Shown: positions 31,636 to 39,795 of the stretch, one piece after another | Layout: every line of letters begins with the position of its first letter | Numbering within the stretch: position 1 is the first letter of the stretch | Assembly (NCBI RefSeq): GCF_900119165.1 | Contig: NZ_FPJG01000006.1 | Coordinates: 558,001-622,000 of the forward strand | DNA from: Amycolatopsis australiensis | GTDB taxonomy: Bacteria > Actinomycetota > Actinomycetes > Mycobacteriales > Pseudonocardiaceae | Length of the DNA stretch: 64,000 nucleotides | Direction of reading: 5' to 3' | Notes under the pieces: model-generated | What the model was told of the DNA's origin: nothing | Seen by the model: the letters and a program-made list of their open reading frames with translations, nothing else | Database searches by the model: none | Made by a program: the position numbers and the translations under genes

Positions 31636-33033
31636 ATGGGGAGCAAACCGAAAGCGGCACTGCTGGTGCTGCTGGCCGTGCTGGGGATCGCGGCCGGCGG
31701 CGGGACCGCGCACGCCGACGGCGCGCCGTCCGGCACCGACATCCAGGTCGCGCAGACGCTCGGCGCGCGCGAGCTGACCGTGATCATCCGCCGCGTCGAC
31801 ACGACACCTTCGCCGCTGCGGGTCGACGTCGTGACCCACCAGGGCACCGCGCCCGGCACCCTGCACCTGGCCGTCGCGGCCGACGGCGTCGTGTCCGCGC
31901 GAACCGACGTCGTCCTCGGCGCGACCCCGGGCGTGTACGCCGGGAACCTGCGGGTCGGCAAGCCGGGTCCGTGGGAGCTGTCGCTGGACGACGGCACCGG
32001 GCCCGCCGCCACCATCCCGTTCGTCGTGCCCGCGCGCGTCGTGCCGCCGTGGGAGAAGGCCACCTACGGCGGGTTCGTCGCCGCGGGCGTGTTCCTGCTG
32101 CTCGCGTTGCTGGTCGGCGTCCGCGCGAAACGGACCGCCTTCGCGCTCATCCCGGCGGGTGGCGCGGTGGCGGCGATCGCCGTCGCTGTCACCGGCGCGC
32201 TGCTGTCGGCGCGCACTCCCCCGCCGCCCGCGCCCGGCAGCCAGCTCGACCCGACGTTCGACAACGTCACCGACCCGTACGCCAACGCCCAGCTCTCCAC
32301 AGTGGACTACTCGCGGCCGCCGGTGAACCTGGCCGTCCGCGCCGAGCGCGGCGAGCTGCGGCTGGCCCTCACCGACGGCGCCACCGGCCGCCCGGTCGAC
32401 GACCTGCTCGTCCACGACAACGCGCTGATGCACCTGGTGCTGGTGTCGCCGTCGGGCCGGATGAGCCACCTGCACCCCGTGCGCGTCGGCGCCGGTGACT
32501 ACCGCGTCGCCCTCGCGGACCCGGAAGCGGGCACGTACGCCGTGGCCGCGGAACTGGTCCGGCGCGGCGGCGGGGTCCAGCTCGCCCGCTCCACAGTGGA
32601 CGTCCAAGGCACCGCCGAGCCCGCGCCCGAACCACCCGGAGCCGGGCCCCGGACCGTCGACGGCACGCCGGTGGCCCTCACGATCGGCCCGGGCACGCCG
32701 ACGACGATCACCGCGCACTTCCGGACCCAGGACCTCCAGCCGTGGCTGGGCATGCTGGGCCACCTCATCATCACCGGGCCGATCACCGGGCCCGTCGGGG
32801 AAAGCGCGGCCAAGGCACCGACGTGGGCGCACGTGCACGCGATGATCCCGCCGGTCGCGGGTCAGCTGGACCGCCCCGACGAGACGGTCGCCGCCTACGG
32901 CCCGGACGTCAGCTTCACCTACACCTTCGCCGCGCCCGGCCGGTACCGGATCTGGCTGCAGGCCGAACGCGGCTACCGCGTGCTCACCATCCCCGCCGTG
33001 GTGGACGTCCCGGCGACAGGAGCAGGCCGATGA
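31636..33033 (+). CDS. Membrane-anchored protein with tandem His/Met metal-site-like domains
   Basis: A 465-residue exported protein. A signal peptide (residues 1-27, ending AHA) is followed by an extracytoplasmic beta domain (about 30-130) and two membrane segments (about 145-162 and 169-191). Two similar C-terminal domains follow. The first has His260, Met265-His266 and His278-x-His280; the second has Met373, His376 and His399-x-His401-x-Met403. Such His/Met pairs suggest copper binding, as in FixH/YtkA-like or CopC-like proteins. It is first of a four-gene operon. TAGGTT lies 10 nt before the ATG. Confidence 0.55.
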   Translation: MGSKPKAALLVLLAVLGIAAGGGTAHADGAPSGTDIQVAQTLGARELTVIIRRVDTTPSPLRVDVVTHQGTAPGTLHLAVAADGVVSARTDVVLGATPGVYAGNLRVGKPGPWELSLDDGTGPAATIPFVVPARVVPPWEKATYGGFVAAGVFLLLALLVGVRAKRTAFALIPAGGAVAAIAVAVTGALLSARTPPPPAPGSQLDPTFDNVTDPYANAQLSTVDYSRPPVNLAVRAERGELRLALTDGATGRPVDDLLVHDNALMHLVLVSPSGRMSHLHPVRVGAGDYRVALADPEAGTYAVAAELVRRGGGVQLARSTVDVQGTAEPAPEPPGAGPRTVDGTPVALTIGPGTPTTITAHFRTQDLQPWLGMLGHLIITGPITGPVGESAAKAPTWAHVHAMIPPVAGQLDRPDETVAAYGPDVSFTYTFAAPGRYRIWLQAERGYRVLTIPAVVDVPATGAGR

Positions 33034-33422
33034 GACGCCCGAGCGTGCTGGTCGCCGTGGTCGCGCTGGTCGTCGCGGCCGGCGCCGCGTGGCTGCTGTG
33101 GGGTGGCGGCGGCGCGAAACCGACCACGCAGCAGGCGGTTTCCGGGCCCTACACCGTCCAGTTCTCCGCAGACGAGCCGCGGGTCGGCGGCAACACCTTC
33201 GCCGTCGCGGTGACCGGTCCCGCACCGGACGCCGTCACGGTCGCTCCCGTCATGGCGCAGATGGGGCACGCGCTCGCGCCGGTGCCCGCCGGCCCGGACG
33301 GGCCGGGCCGCTTCCGCGCCGCGGACGTCGGGCTGCCGATGGCCGGGCAGTGGGAGATCACCGTTTCGCTGCGCGGCCCCGGCGGACCCGCCCAGGTCGT
33401 CTTTCCGTTGCTGGTCAAGTAG
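33030..33422 (+). CDS. FixH/YtkA-like exported protein
   Basis: A 130-residue protein with one N-terminal membrane anchor (SVLVAVVALVVAAGAAWLLW) and a small beta domain. VMAQMGHA and GLPMAGQWEITVSL match the M-x-x-M-x-H pattern and closing strand of YtkA/FixH-like domains, which are linked to copper handling. The ATG overlaps the previous stop. It would sit on the outer face beside the other operon products. Confidence 0.6.
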   Translation: MRRPSVLVAVVALVVAAGAAWLLWGGGGAKPTTQQAVSGPYTVQFSADEPRVGGNTFAVAVTGPAPDAVTVAPVMAQMGHALAPVPAGPDGPGRFRAADVGLPMAGQWEITVSLRGPGGPAQVVFPLLVK

Positions 33423-33436
33423 AAAGGGGTCGGGGG

Positions 33437-34579
33437 ATGGATCTCACCGCATCCGGTGTCAGGGTGGCGCCGGTCGCGAAACAGGCACGGACGGGGTTGC
33501 TGCCGGCGAACGTCGTGCTCGGCGGCTCGCTGTTGTCGCTGGTCGGGCTCACCTGGGACATCCAGTGGCACAGCGACGTCGGGCCGGACACGTTCTTCAC
33601 GCTGCCGCACCTGTTCCTGTACGCGGGCAGCGCGGTCGTCGGCCTGGCGAGCCTCGCCGTCGTGCTGCTGACCACGGCGGCGCGGCGCGCGGGCCGTCCG
33701 GTCGACCCGCGGATCGGCGGCCGCGTGGTCAACGTGTTCGGCCGGACGTTCGCGGCGCCGCTGGGCTACCTGGTCTCCGGCGTCGGCGCGGCGACGTTCC
33801 TGCTCTACGGCCTGTGGGACCAGTGGTGGCACGGGCTCTACGGCTTCGACGCGGTGATCGACTCGCCGCCGCACATCGGGCTGCTGCTGTCGATCACGGT
33901 GTCGCTGATCGGCACGACCGCGGTGTTCGCCGCGGCGCGCGAGCACCGCTGGGGCCGGCTCGGCACGCTGGCGTCGCTGACCGTGCTGCTCACCTTCGGG
34001 CCGGTGCTGGCACTGGGGTTGCAGCAGGTGCCGGACGACTACGCCGACGCCGTCTCGATCGGGACGTCGATGATGGCGGTGCTGCTCGTCGCCGTCGGCG
34101 CCGGGTTCCTGCGCCGTCCGGGCGGGGCCGTCGGCACCGCGGCGATGGCGGCGGCGGTGCAGGCGGTGTTCTGGTGGTTTTCGCCGTGGGCCGCGAAGGC
34201 TTACGCCGGAATGGTCGGCCTGCCGTTGCGGGACGCGGTTTCCGGCGTGCCCGAGATGCCTTCGCTGATGCCGATCGCGCTGCTGCCGGTGGCCGCGCTG
34301 ATGGAGCTGGTGTACCTCGCCGGACGACGCCGGGGGTGGCGCGCCGGCCGGGTTTCCGTGGTCGCGGGCGGGCTCGCCGGGGTGCTGATCGGGCTGAGCC
34401 TGCCGGTGCAGCGAGCCCTGCTCTACCCGTACGCGCACGTGCCGCCGGCCTGGTACCTGACGACGACCGCCGTGCTCAGTGCGGCATTCGGGCTGCTCGG
34501 CGGGTTCGCCGGGTGGCGGTTCGGCGGGATGCTCTGCCTGCTGGCGCCCGCGAAGAAGGGGGAAACCGCTGATGCGTAA
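33437..34579 (+). CDS. Polytopic membrane protein with duplicated W-D-x2-W-H motif
   Basis: A 380-residue protein with about nine hydrophobic segments. Two motifs repeat 87 residues apart: Trp40-Asp41, Trp44-His45, Asp51, Pro57-His58, and Trp127-Asp128, Trp131-His132, Asp138, Pro145-His146. They lie at or near membrane segments and look like paired metal sites made by gene duplication. The ATG follows AGGGGTCGGGGG. The third gene of the operon. No named family recognised; a copper/iron channel or oxidase-like role is speculation. Confidence 0.55.
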   Translation: MDLTASGVRVAPVAKQARTGLLPANVVLGGSLLSLVGLTWDIQWHSDVGPDTFFTLPHLFLYAGSAVVGLASLAVVLLTTAARRAGRPVDPRIGGRVVNVFGRTFAAPLGYLVSGVGAATFLLYGLWDQWWHGLYGFDAVIDSPPHIGLLLSITVSLIGTTAVFAAAREHRWGRLGTLASLTVLLTFGPVLALGLQQVPDDYADAVSIGTSMMAVLLVAVGAGFLRRPGGAVGTAAMAAAVQAVFWWFSPWAAKAYAGMVGLPLRDAVSGVPEMPSLMPIALLPVAALMELVYLAGRRRGWRAGRVSVVAGGLAGVLIGLSLPVQRALLYPYAHVPPAWYLTTTAVLSAAFGLLGGFAGWRFGGMLCLLAPAKKGETADA

Positions 34580-35180
34580 GACAATGTCATTCGGGGCGCC
34601 GCCCCGGCCGGGGGCTACGCCACCCGGAACCCCCACAAGACGAATCGTCCTGGCCTTGGCAGCCGTGGCCGGGCTGCTGTTCGCCACCGCTGCGCCCGCC
34701 GACGCCTACGAGCCGGTGAACATCGTGCACACCGAGCACGTCCAGGCCGGGCCGTACGGGCTGACGGTCGGGTTCAGCACCTGGCCGCTGAAGGCCATGC
34801 AGTCGCTGGACTTCACGTTCATCCCCGACGGCGGCATCGCCGACAAGTCCGGCACGCTCACCATGCTCGGCCCCGGCGGCGCGCAGCGCCGGACCCAGCC
34901 GCTCGTCCGGCACCCGCGCAAGCGGGAGGTCTGGGGCCTCGACGTCCGGTCCCTGCCCCGGGCCGGCGACTGGACGTTCGTGTTCACCGTCAACGGCCCC
35001 GCCGGGTCCGGCACCGGCCAGCTGCGCGCGCTGCCGGTGCAGGAACAGCCCGGGCCGCCGATGGGCCTCAGCTGGGCGATCAGCACGCTGCCGCTGATCG
35101 GGCTCGTCGTGCTGGTCGTCGTGGCCTGGCGGCGGACCCGCAGCCGGTTGCGCGGGGGCGAGCTTCCGGCAATCGGGTGA
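34572..35180 (+). CDS. Exported protein with C-terminal membrane anchor
   Basis: A 202-residue protein. A signal peptide (about residues 23-45, ending APADA) is followed by a beta-rich domain (MQSLDFTFIPDGG, GDWTFVFTVNG) and one C-terminal membrane segment (LPLIGLVVLVVVAW) with a basic tail. It overlaps the preceding gene by 8 bp and ends the four-gene operon. The topology suggests an extracytoplasmic partner of the polytopic protein. No family recognised. Confidence 0.55.
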   Translation: MRKTMSFGAPPRPGATPPGTPTRRIVLALAAVAGLLFATAAPADAYEPVNIVHTEHVQAGPYGLTVGFSTWPLKAMQSLDFTFIPDGGIADKSGTLTMLGPGGAQRRTQPLVRHPRKREVWGLDVRSLPRAGDWTFVFTVNGPAGSGTGQLRALPVQEQPGPPMGLSWAISTLPLIGLVVLVVVAWRRTRSRLRGGELPAIG

Positions 35181-35223
35181 GATTCCGGTCACATTGGGCA
35201 GTCACGCGTATCCACGACGTCGC

Positions 35224-35265
35224 GGAGGCCTCCTTCCCCCTGAGAGGACGAGGAAGGGGGCCTTC
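35224..35265 (+). terminator. Terminator of the four-gene membrane operon
   Basis: Arms 35224-35237 and 35252-35265 pair over 14 bp with two G-U pairs and a 14-base loop, 44 bp after the last stop. Confidence 0.55.
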
Positions 35266-35327
35266 GTCATTTCCGGAAGACGGCCGAGGACGGGTGGGGG
35301 ATCATGATCACCTCCACGGGGGAGGGA

Positions 35328-35582
35328 TCAGGCGGGCAGGTCGAACTGGCCGGCCTTCACGGCGACCAGGAACGCCTCCCATTCGGCGGTGTCGAACACG
35401 AAGACGGGGCTGGTCGCGAGTTTGGTGTCCCGGACGCCGATCAGGCCTTCGCGGCCCAGGTTGACCTCGACGCAGTTGCCCCCGTTGGGCTCGCTGGCGA
35501 ACGACTTCTCCCAGGCAGCCTCTTCGAACAGGGTCACGGCCGTGTTCGGGTCGTAATCCGTGAACGACGGATAATCCGCCAT
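35328..35582 (-). CDS. DUF397 domain protein
   Basis: An 84-residue protein of the DUF397 family: EAAWEKSFASEPNGGNCVEVN, GVRDTKLATSPVFVF and EWEAFLVAVKAGQFD. DUF397 proteins are small partners of XRE/DUF5753 regulators (BldB-like and toxin-antitoxin-like pairs in Streptomyces). Such an XRE protein is encoded 3 kb away at 38697-39560. GGAGG precedes the ATG. Confidence 0.85.
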   Translation of the reverse strand: MADYPSFTDYDPNTAVTLFEEAAWEKSFASEPNGGNCVEVNLGREGLIGVRDTKLATSPVFVFDTAEWEAFLVAVKAGQFDLPA

Positions 35583-35870
35583 GGGTCGTACCTCCGAGAA
35601 TCGATGGGGGGCGCGGCCGCGACCTGGTCGAAACTACCCGCTCCCGGCTACTCAGTGTCTCAATGGAGTGCGCCGCACGGCCAAGCGGGTGATCAACTAG
35701 GTCTGGCCTCGACATGAAGATTATTCCAGGAGTAGGATTAATCGCATCGGCCGGGGGCGCTGCTGTCGGTGAATGACTGCCTGCCTGCGACGGGCGGTCT
35801 CCGCGGGACGCGGGCCACGGGCTGACGACCGGCAAACCACCACCGCGGAACCTCTTGGGGGAGGATCAGC

Positions 35871-36008
35871 ATGATCGTCGAGGACAGTGCGCCACCAGGC
35901 GACGTCACCGGGCGCGAAGCCGCGGGAGACCCGACCGAGCTGGTCCGGAACCACGGCCGGGGAGCGTTTCCCCGCCGTCGGTCCCCGCGACGAGAGCTGG
36001 GGGTGTAG
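35871..36008 (+). CDS. Possible small protein (45 residues)
   Basis: An ATG behind a strong GGGGGAGGA opens 45 codons (starts MIVEDSAPPGDVTG, ends RRELGV), stopping 3 bases before the next small gene. The spacing suggests a two-gene transcript. No homology recognised. Confidence 0.4.
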   Translation: MIVEDSAPPGDVTGREAAGDPTELVRNHGRGAFPRRRSPRRELGV

Positions 36009-36011
36009 ACG

Positions 36012-36266
36012 ATGGCCGTCCGGCTGAACTCGCTCTTCCGCCGCGAGGAGGAAGACCACCGCGGCCGCCGCGGGATCGCGACCGAGCTGCGCAACCGCTT
36101 CGGCTTCAGCCTGATCCAGGCGCCGCTGCGCAAGACGACGCCGTGGGCGACGGACCAGGACCTCCCGCTGCAGCGCTACTCCGACGGCGTCCGCACGACG
36201 CGTCCGCTGGAGACGGCGATCGACTTGACTCCCCTGCTGCGCGGCCGGATCGGTTCGCGCGCCTGA
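36012..36266 (+). CDS. Small hypothetical protein (84 residues), possible peptide precursor
   Basis: The N-terminal third is charged (FRREEEDHRGRRG). The middle reads FGFSLIQAPLRKTTPWATDQD followed by LPLQRYSDG. This has a faint resemblance to the core region of ATP-grasp-type RiPP precursors, but no ATP-grasp enzyme is present nearby. Two tightly spaced small ORFs, a strong upstream ribosome site and a following terminator support a real transcript. Function unknown. Confidence 0.45.
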   Translation: MAVRLNSLFRREEEDHRGRRGIATELRNRFGFSLIQAPLRKTTPWATDQDLPLQRYSDGVRTTRPLETAIDLTPLLRGRIGSRA

Positions 36267-36291
36267 GCCCTGACTGCCGTACCACCACCGC

Positions 36292-36323
36292 AGAGCCCCG
36301 GTTCCCGTCGCAACCGGGGCTCT
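36292..36323. terminator. Bidirectional hairpin terminator
   Basis: AGAGCCCCGGTT and AACCGGGGCTCT, 12-bp perfect stem with an 8-base loop, between the small gene and the convergent methyltransferase. Confidence 0.65.
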
Positions 36324-36336
36324 TGCCGTTGCTCCG

Positions 36337-36939
36337 CTACGGTTTTCGCAGCAGCAGGCGGCCTTGGCGGAACGGGCGCTCGCCCGCGACGGGCTCGCGG
36401 GACACCCGGCCGACCTCGACCAGCCCGGCGGCGGACGCCAGCTCGGCGAGTGTGTCCAGCGGCCACCGGTAGGCCGTCGTGACCTTGTGGTCGAACTCCG
36501 AGACCGCGTCGCCGGACTCGAAGAACCCCAACAGAACGTGACCGCCGGACGCCAACGTCCGGGTGAACTCGGCGAAGTACGCCGGCAGCTGCCCGGGCGG
36601 CGTGTGGATCACCGAGTACCACGACAGGATCCCGGCCAGCGACGCGCCGGGCAGGTCCAGCGCGGCCATGGAACCGACCTCGAACCGCAGCCCGGGCTCG
36701 GCCGCGCGCGCCAGCTCGATCATCGCCGGCGACACGTCGACGCCGAACGCGTCCACGCCGAGGTCGCGCAGGTGGGCCGTCAGGTGCCCGGGTCCGCAGC
36801 CGAGGTCGGCGACCGGGCCGCGGCCACGCACGTAGTCCGCGAACGCGGCCCAGGCGGCCCGGTCCAGCGGGTCGTCGTCCCAGATGTCGCGGACGAATTC
36901 CGCGTACTGGGCGGCGACGGCGTCGTAGGCCGTCGTCAC
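36337..36939 (-). CDS. Class I SAM-dependent methyltransferase
   Basis: A 200-residue methyltransferase with motif I VADLGCGPGHLTAHL, acidic loop GVDVSPAMIELAR and SLAGILSWYSVIHTPP. GTG start overlaps the stop of the upstream Methyltransf_19 gene (GTGA), so it is the last of three coupled methyltransferase genes. Acceptor unknown. Confidence 0.8.
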   Translation of the reverse strand: MTTAYDAVAAQYAEFVRDIWDDDPLDRAAWAAFADYVRGRGPVADLGCGPGHLTAHLRDLGVDAFGVDVSPAMIELARAAEPGLRFEVGSMAALDLPGASLAGILSWYSVIHTPPGQLPAYFAEFTRTLASGGHVLLGFFESGDAVSEFDHKVTTAYRWPLDTLAELASAAGLVEVGRVSREPVAGERPFRQGRLLLRKP

Positions 36940-37784
36940 GGCTTGCGGCCGAGACCGCAGATGTGCCCGACGAACGCGGGGTCGTTCGCGAGCTTCTTCG
37001 TGGCCTTGGACTCCATCTCCTCCGGGTGCCATTCCGGCAGGTAGACGATGCCCGGCTCGACCAGCTCCAGCCCGTCGAAGAACGTCGTGAACTCCGCCCG
37101 GCTGCGCAGGTGGATCGGCGTGCTCGACTGGTTGTACTGCTTGATGATCGACTCGCGGCTTTCGGCGTCGGCCATGGCCTGCATGCCGTCGCTCGTCAGG
37201 TGCGAGGACAGGAAGTACGAACCGGACGGCAGCAGCGAGAGGTACTGCTGGATGGTCTGGGCCACCGGCTCGTCCGGGCCGAGGAAGTACAGGACGCCGA
37301 CCATGATCAGGCCGATCGGGCGGTTCGGGTCGAGGACGCCGGTGTCGAGCGCGCGCTTCCAGATGTCGGCCGGGTCGCGCAGGTCGCCGTGCAGCACCGC
37401 GTGCCGTCCGGCGACGCCCTCCTTTTCGAGCAGGATCTGCGAGTGCGCGACCGCGACCGGTTCGTTGTCGACGTACACGCACCGGGCGTCCGGGTTCACC
37501 GCCGTCGCGACCTCGTGGACGTTGCCGACGGTCGGGACGCCCGAGCCGAGGTCGAGGAATTGGTCGATCCCGTTGCGCGCCAGGTACCGGACGCCGCGGC
37601 CGAGGAAGTCGCGGCCGACCCGCGCGACGGTCTTGATCATCGGGAACGCCTTGACCGCCTGCTCGCCGAACTGCCGGTCGATGGCCCAGTTGGCGTCGCC
37701 GCCGAGGAACCAGTCGTAGATCCGGGCGGCGTTCGGCCGGTCGAGGTCGACGCCTTCGGGGGCTTCGGGGTCCTGCGTGGTCAT
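36936..37784 (-). CDS. Methyltransf_19 (DUF574) SAM-dependent methyltransferase
   Basis: A 282-residue protein of the actinobacterial Methyltransf_19 family: DLDRPNAARIYDWFLGGDANWAIDRQFGEQ is the diagnostic start, FLDLGSGVPTVGNVHEVA is motif I and CVYVDNEPVAVAH the acidic loop. Streptomycetes hold many copies, mostly uncharacterised. ATG overlaps the previous gene's stop (ATGA). It is about half identical by eye to the next copy, a tandem duplication. Confidence 0.85.
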   Translation of the reverse strand: MTTQDPEAPEGVDLDRPNAARIYDWFLGGDANWAIDRQFGEQAVKAFPMIKTVARVGRDFLGRGVRYLARNGIDQFLDLGSGVPTVGNVHEVATAVNPDARCVYVDNEPVAVAHSQILLEKEGVAGRHAVLHGDLRDPADIWKRALDTGVLDPNRPIGLIMVGVLYFLGPDEPVAQTIQQYLSLLPSGSYFLSSHLTSDGMQAMADAESRESIIKQYNQSSTPIHLRSRAEFTTFFDGLELVEPGIVYLPEWHPEEMESKATKKLANDPAFVGHICGLGRKP

Positions 37785-38608
37785 GGGCTTCCTCCAGGCT
37801 TGCGGCCGACACCGCCGACCACGCTCGCGAGGGGGACCGTGGCGGCGCCGGGCTCGGGACGCCACTGTCCCACAGGCACGATTCCCGGCTCGACCACCTC
37901 GAAGTTACCGAAGAACGCGGCGATCTCGTCGAGCGACCGCGACACCGCGGGCGAGCTGGACCGCTCCGACAGCTTCACCAGCCGCCGGATCTGCTCCAGC
38001 TCCTCGCCTTCGACGCCGGACTCAGTGGCGTGTGAAAGGACGTACGCCGACCCGGGCGCCAGCAGCGTCCGGTAGTCACGGATGGCCTCGCGCACGCCGG
38101 TGACGTCCGGCAGGAAGTGCAGCACGGCCACGGTGAGCAGGCAGATCGGCCGGTCGGGGTCGAGCACGCCGGTGGCCAGCGCGGCTTCCCACACTTCCTC
38201 GGCGTCCCGCAGGTCGGCGTGCAGGACGGCGTGACGCTCCGGGTCGCCTTCCTCGTCCAGCAGGATCCGGCCGTGCACGACGGCCACCGGCTCGTTGTCG
38301 ACGTACACGCAGCGGGTGTCTTCGGCGAGTTCGTCGGCCACCTCGTGCACGTTGCCGGCGGTCGGGATGCCGGACCCGAGGTCGAGGAACTGCGTGATGC
38401 CTTCGGAAACGCAGTAGCGCACGGCCCGGCCGAGGAAGTCGCGGTTGCTGCGGGCGAGGGTCTTCGCCAGCGGGAACGCCTGCACCGCCTGCTCGCCGTA
38501 CTGCCGGTCGACGGCCCAGTTCGCGGTGCCGCCGAGCGCCCAGTCGTAGATCCTCGCCACGTTCGGCCGGTCGAGGTCGACGGCGTCGGGGAGGAAGTCG
38601 GGGTCCAC
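37781..38608 (-). CDS. Methyltransf_19 (DUF574) SAM-dependent methyltransferase, tandem copy
   Basis: A 275-residue paralogue: DLDRPNVARIYDWALGGTANWAVD, FLDLGSGIPTAGNVHEVAD, CVYVDNEPVAVVHG. The start is placed at the GTG at 38608 behind GGAAG. An alternative GTG at 38647 overlaps a TAGAGT -10 box, which implies that transcription begins downstream of it. It is the first gene of the three-gene methyltransferase operon. Confidence 0.8.
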   Translation of the reverse strand: MDPDFLPDAVDLDRPNVARIYDWALGGTANWAVDRQYGEQAVQAFPLAKTLARSNRDFLGRAVRYCVSEGITQFLDLGSGIPTAGNVHEVADELAEDTRCVYVDNEPVAVVHGRILLDEEGDPERHAVLHADLRDAEEVWEAALATGVLDPDRPICLLTVAVLHFLPDVTGVREAIRDYRTLLAPGSAYVLSHATESGVEGEELEQIRRLVKLSERSSSPAVSRSLDEIAAFFGNFEVVEPGIVPVGQWRPEPGAATVPLASVVGGVGRKPGGSP

Positions 38609-38696
38609 GGTGTCTGCTTCCGGCGGATTCGTGCGCAGCGGACCCACTCTACCGAAAGTCGTTCACCGGCTTCGACAGCTCGGACGGCCGTTCGCC

Positions 38697-39560
38697 CTAT
38701 TGGATCTGCTGCATCTGGGCGCGGTAACTCTCCGCCAGCTCCTTGAGGAACTGCCGGGTCTCCTGGCGCTCCAGCGCCGCGCCGCGCAGCCTGTCCCACG
38801 AGTCGACGAAGATGTTGAAGTCCTTGACGTCGTCGAGGTACAGCCCGCCCGCCGAGTGCTCGATGTAGACGAAGTCCCGGGTGCGGTCCGGGAACCGCAT
38901 GATCGTGAAGTCGTTGGGCACCGCGGCCAGCCGCGCGCCGAACGGCAGGACGTGCACGTAGACCCGCGGGTGCTTCTCGAGCGAGAGCAGGTGCTCGACC
39001 TGGTCGAGCATCACCGCGGGCGCGAAGCCGCCGGGGGCCCGGCGCAGCGCGCCTTCGCTGATGATGAACCGGTAGTACGGCGGTTGCTGCTGCTCGAACA
39101 CGGCCTTGCGGTCGAGCCGGTTGCGCACCAGCGACGTCACGTCCGTCGCGCCGGCCTCGGTGAACTGCTTGAGCATGTAGTGCTCGGACTGCAGCGGGCC
39201 GGGGATGCGCTCACCGTGCCAGGTGAGGATCTCCGCGGCCGCGGGCTCCAGGTCGGTGAAGGTGCGGAACCAGTGCGGCACCACGGATCGGTAGCCGGAC
39301 CAGTGCCCGCGCTGCCCGGCGGCGGCGCGCGCCAGGTTCATCAGCGTGTCGGCCTCTTCGCCGTTGATCCCGAACGCGTTCAGCATCGATCGCACATCCC
39401 CGAGCTTGACCCCGACGGCACCGGACTCGATCTTGTTGACCTTGCCCTGGGTGCAGCCGAGGACCTCGGCGACCTGCTGCTGTGTCATCCGCGCCGCGGT
39501 GCGGGCATGCCGGAGCTCGTTGCCGAGCTGCTTCCGGCGCGAGGTGACGGTGCTGGCCAT
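38697..39560 (-). CDS. XRE regulator with DUF5753 domain
   Basis: A 287-residue protein. N-terminal XRE HTH: LRHARTAARMTQQQVAEVLGCTQGKVNKIESG. The C-terminal DUF5753 domain (about 100-287) has RTFTDLEPAAAEILTWHGERIPGPLQ and DFVYIEHSAGGLYLDD. These proteins work with DUF397 partners; the closest DUF397 gene is at 35328-35582. It is upstream of and co-directional with the methyltransferase operon, 88 bp before its first gene. Confidence 0.85.
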   Translation of the reverse strand: MASTVTSRRKQLGNELRHARTAARMTQQQVAEVLGCTQGKVNKIESGAVGVKLGDVRSMLNAFGINGEEADTLMNLARAAAGQRGHWSGYRSVVPHWFRTFTDLEPAAAEILTWHGERIPGPLQSEHYMLKQFTEAGATDVTSLVRNRLDRKAVFEQQQPPYYRFIISEGALRRAPGGFAPAVMLDQVEHLLSLEKHPRVYVHVLPFGARLAAVPNDFTIMRFPDRTRDFVYIEHSAGGLYLDDVKDFNIFVDSWDRLRGAALERQETRQFLKELAESYRAQMQQIQ

Positions 39561-39795
39561 CGCCCTGCTCTCCCGGACCACTACCAAGCGACGACGGCCG
39601 CCGGCCGCCGTCGCACGCGAACTATCGAACCCACCCAGGTTAGTGCTTCACCTTGCGAAGTTCGATGATGACATCGCGCAGCGTTCCAGGAAATGTCGCG
39701 GAATGCCAGTCACCCGTGTCTTCACTCGCCTGGACCAGCGGATTCGTGACCTTTCGGCCATCCGGCGGGCACGGGAGTGCGGCATAGTGAGCGCC

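Noticed and set aside
30694..33225. 843-residue minus-strand frame
   Set aside because: It is antisense to the hydrolase and the membrane operon, which have clear domains and coupled starts.
36012..36266. Lanthipeptide or ATP-grasp RiPP cluster
   Set aside because: Only a weak resemblance of the precursor-like ORF; no modifying enzyme of those classes in the window.
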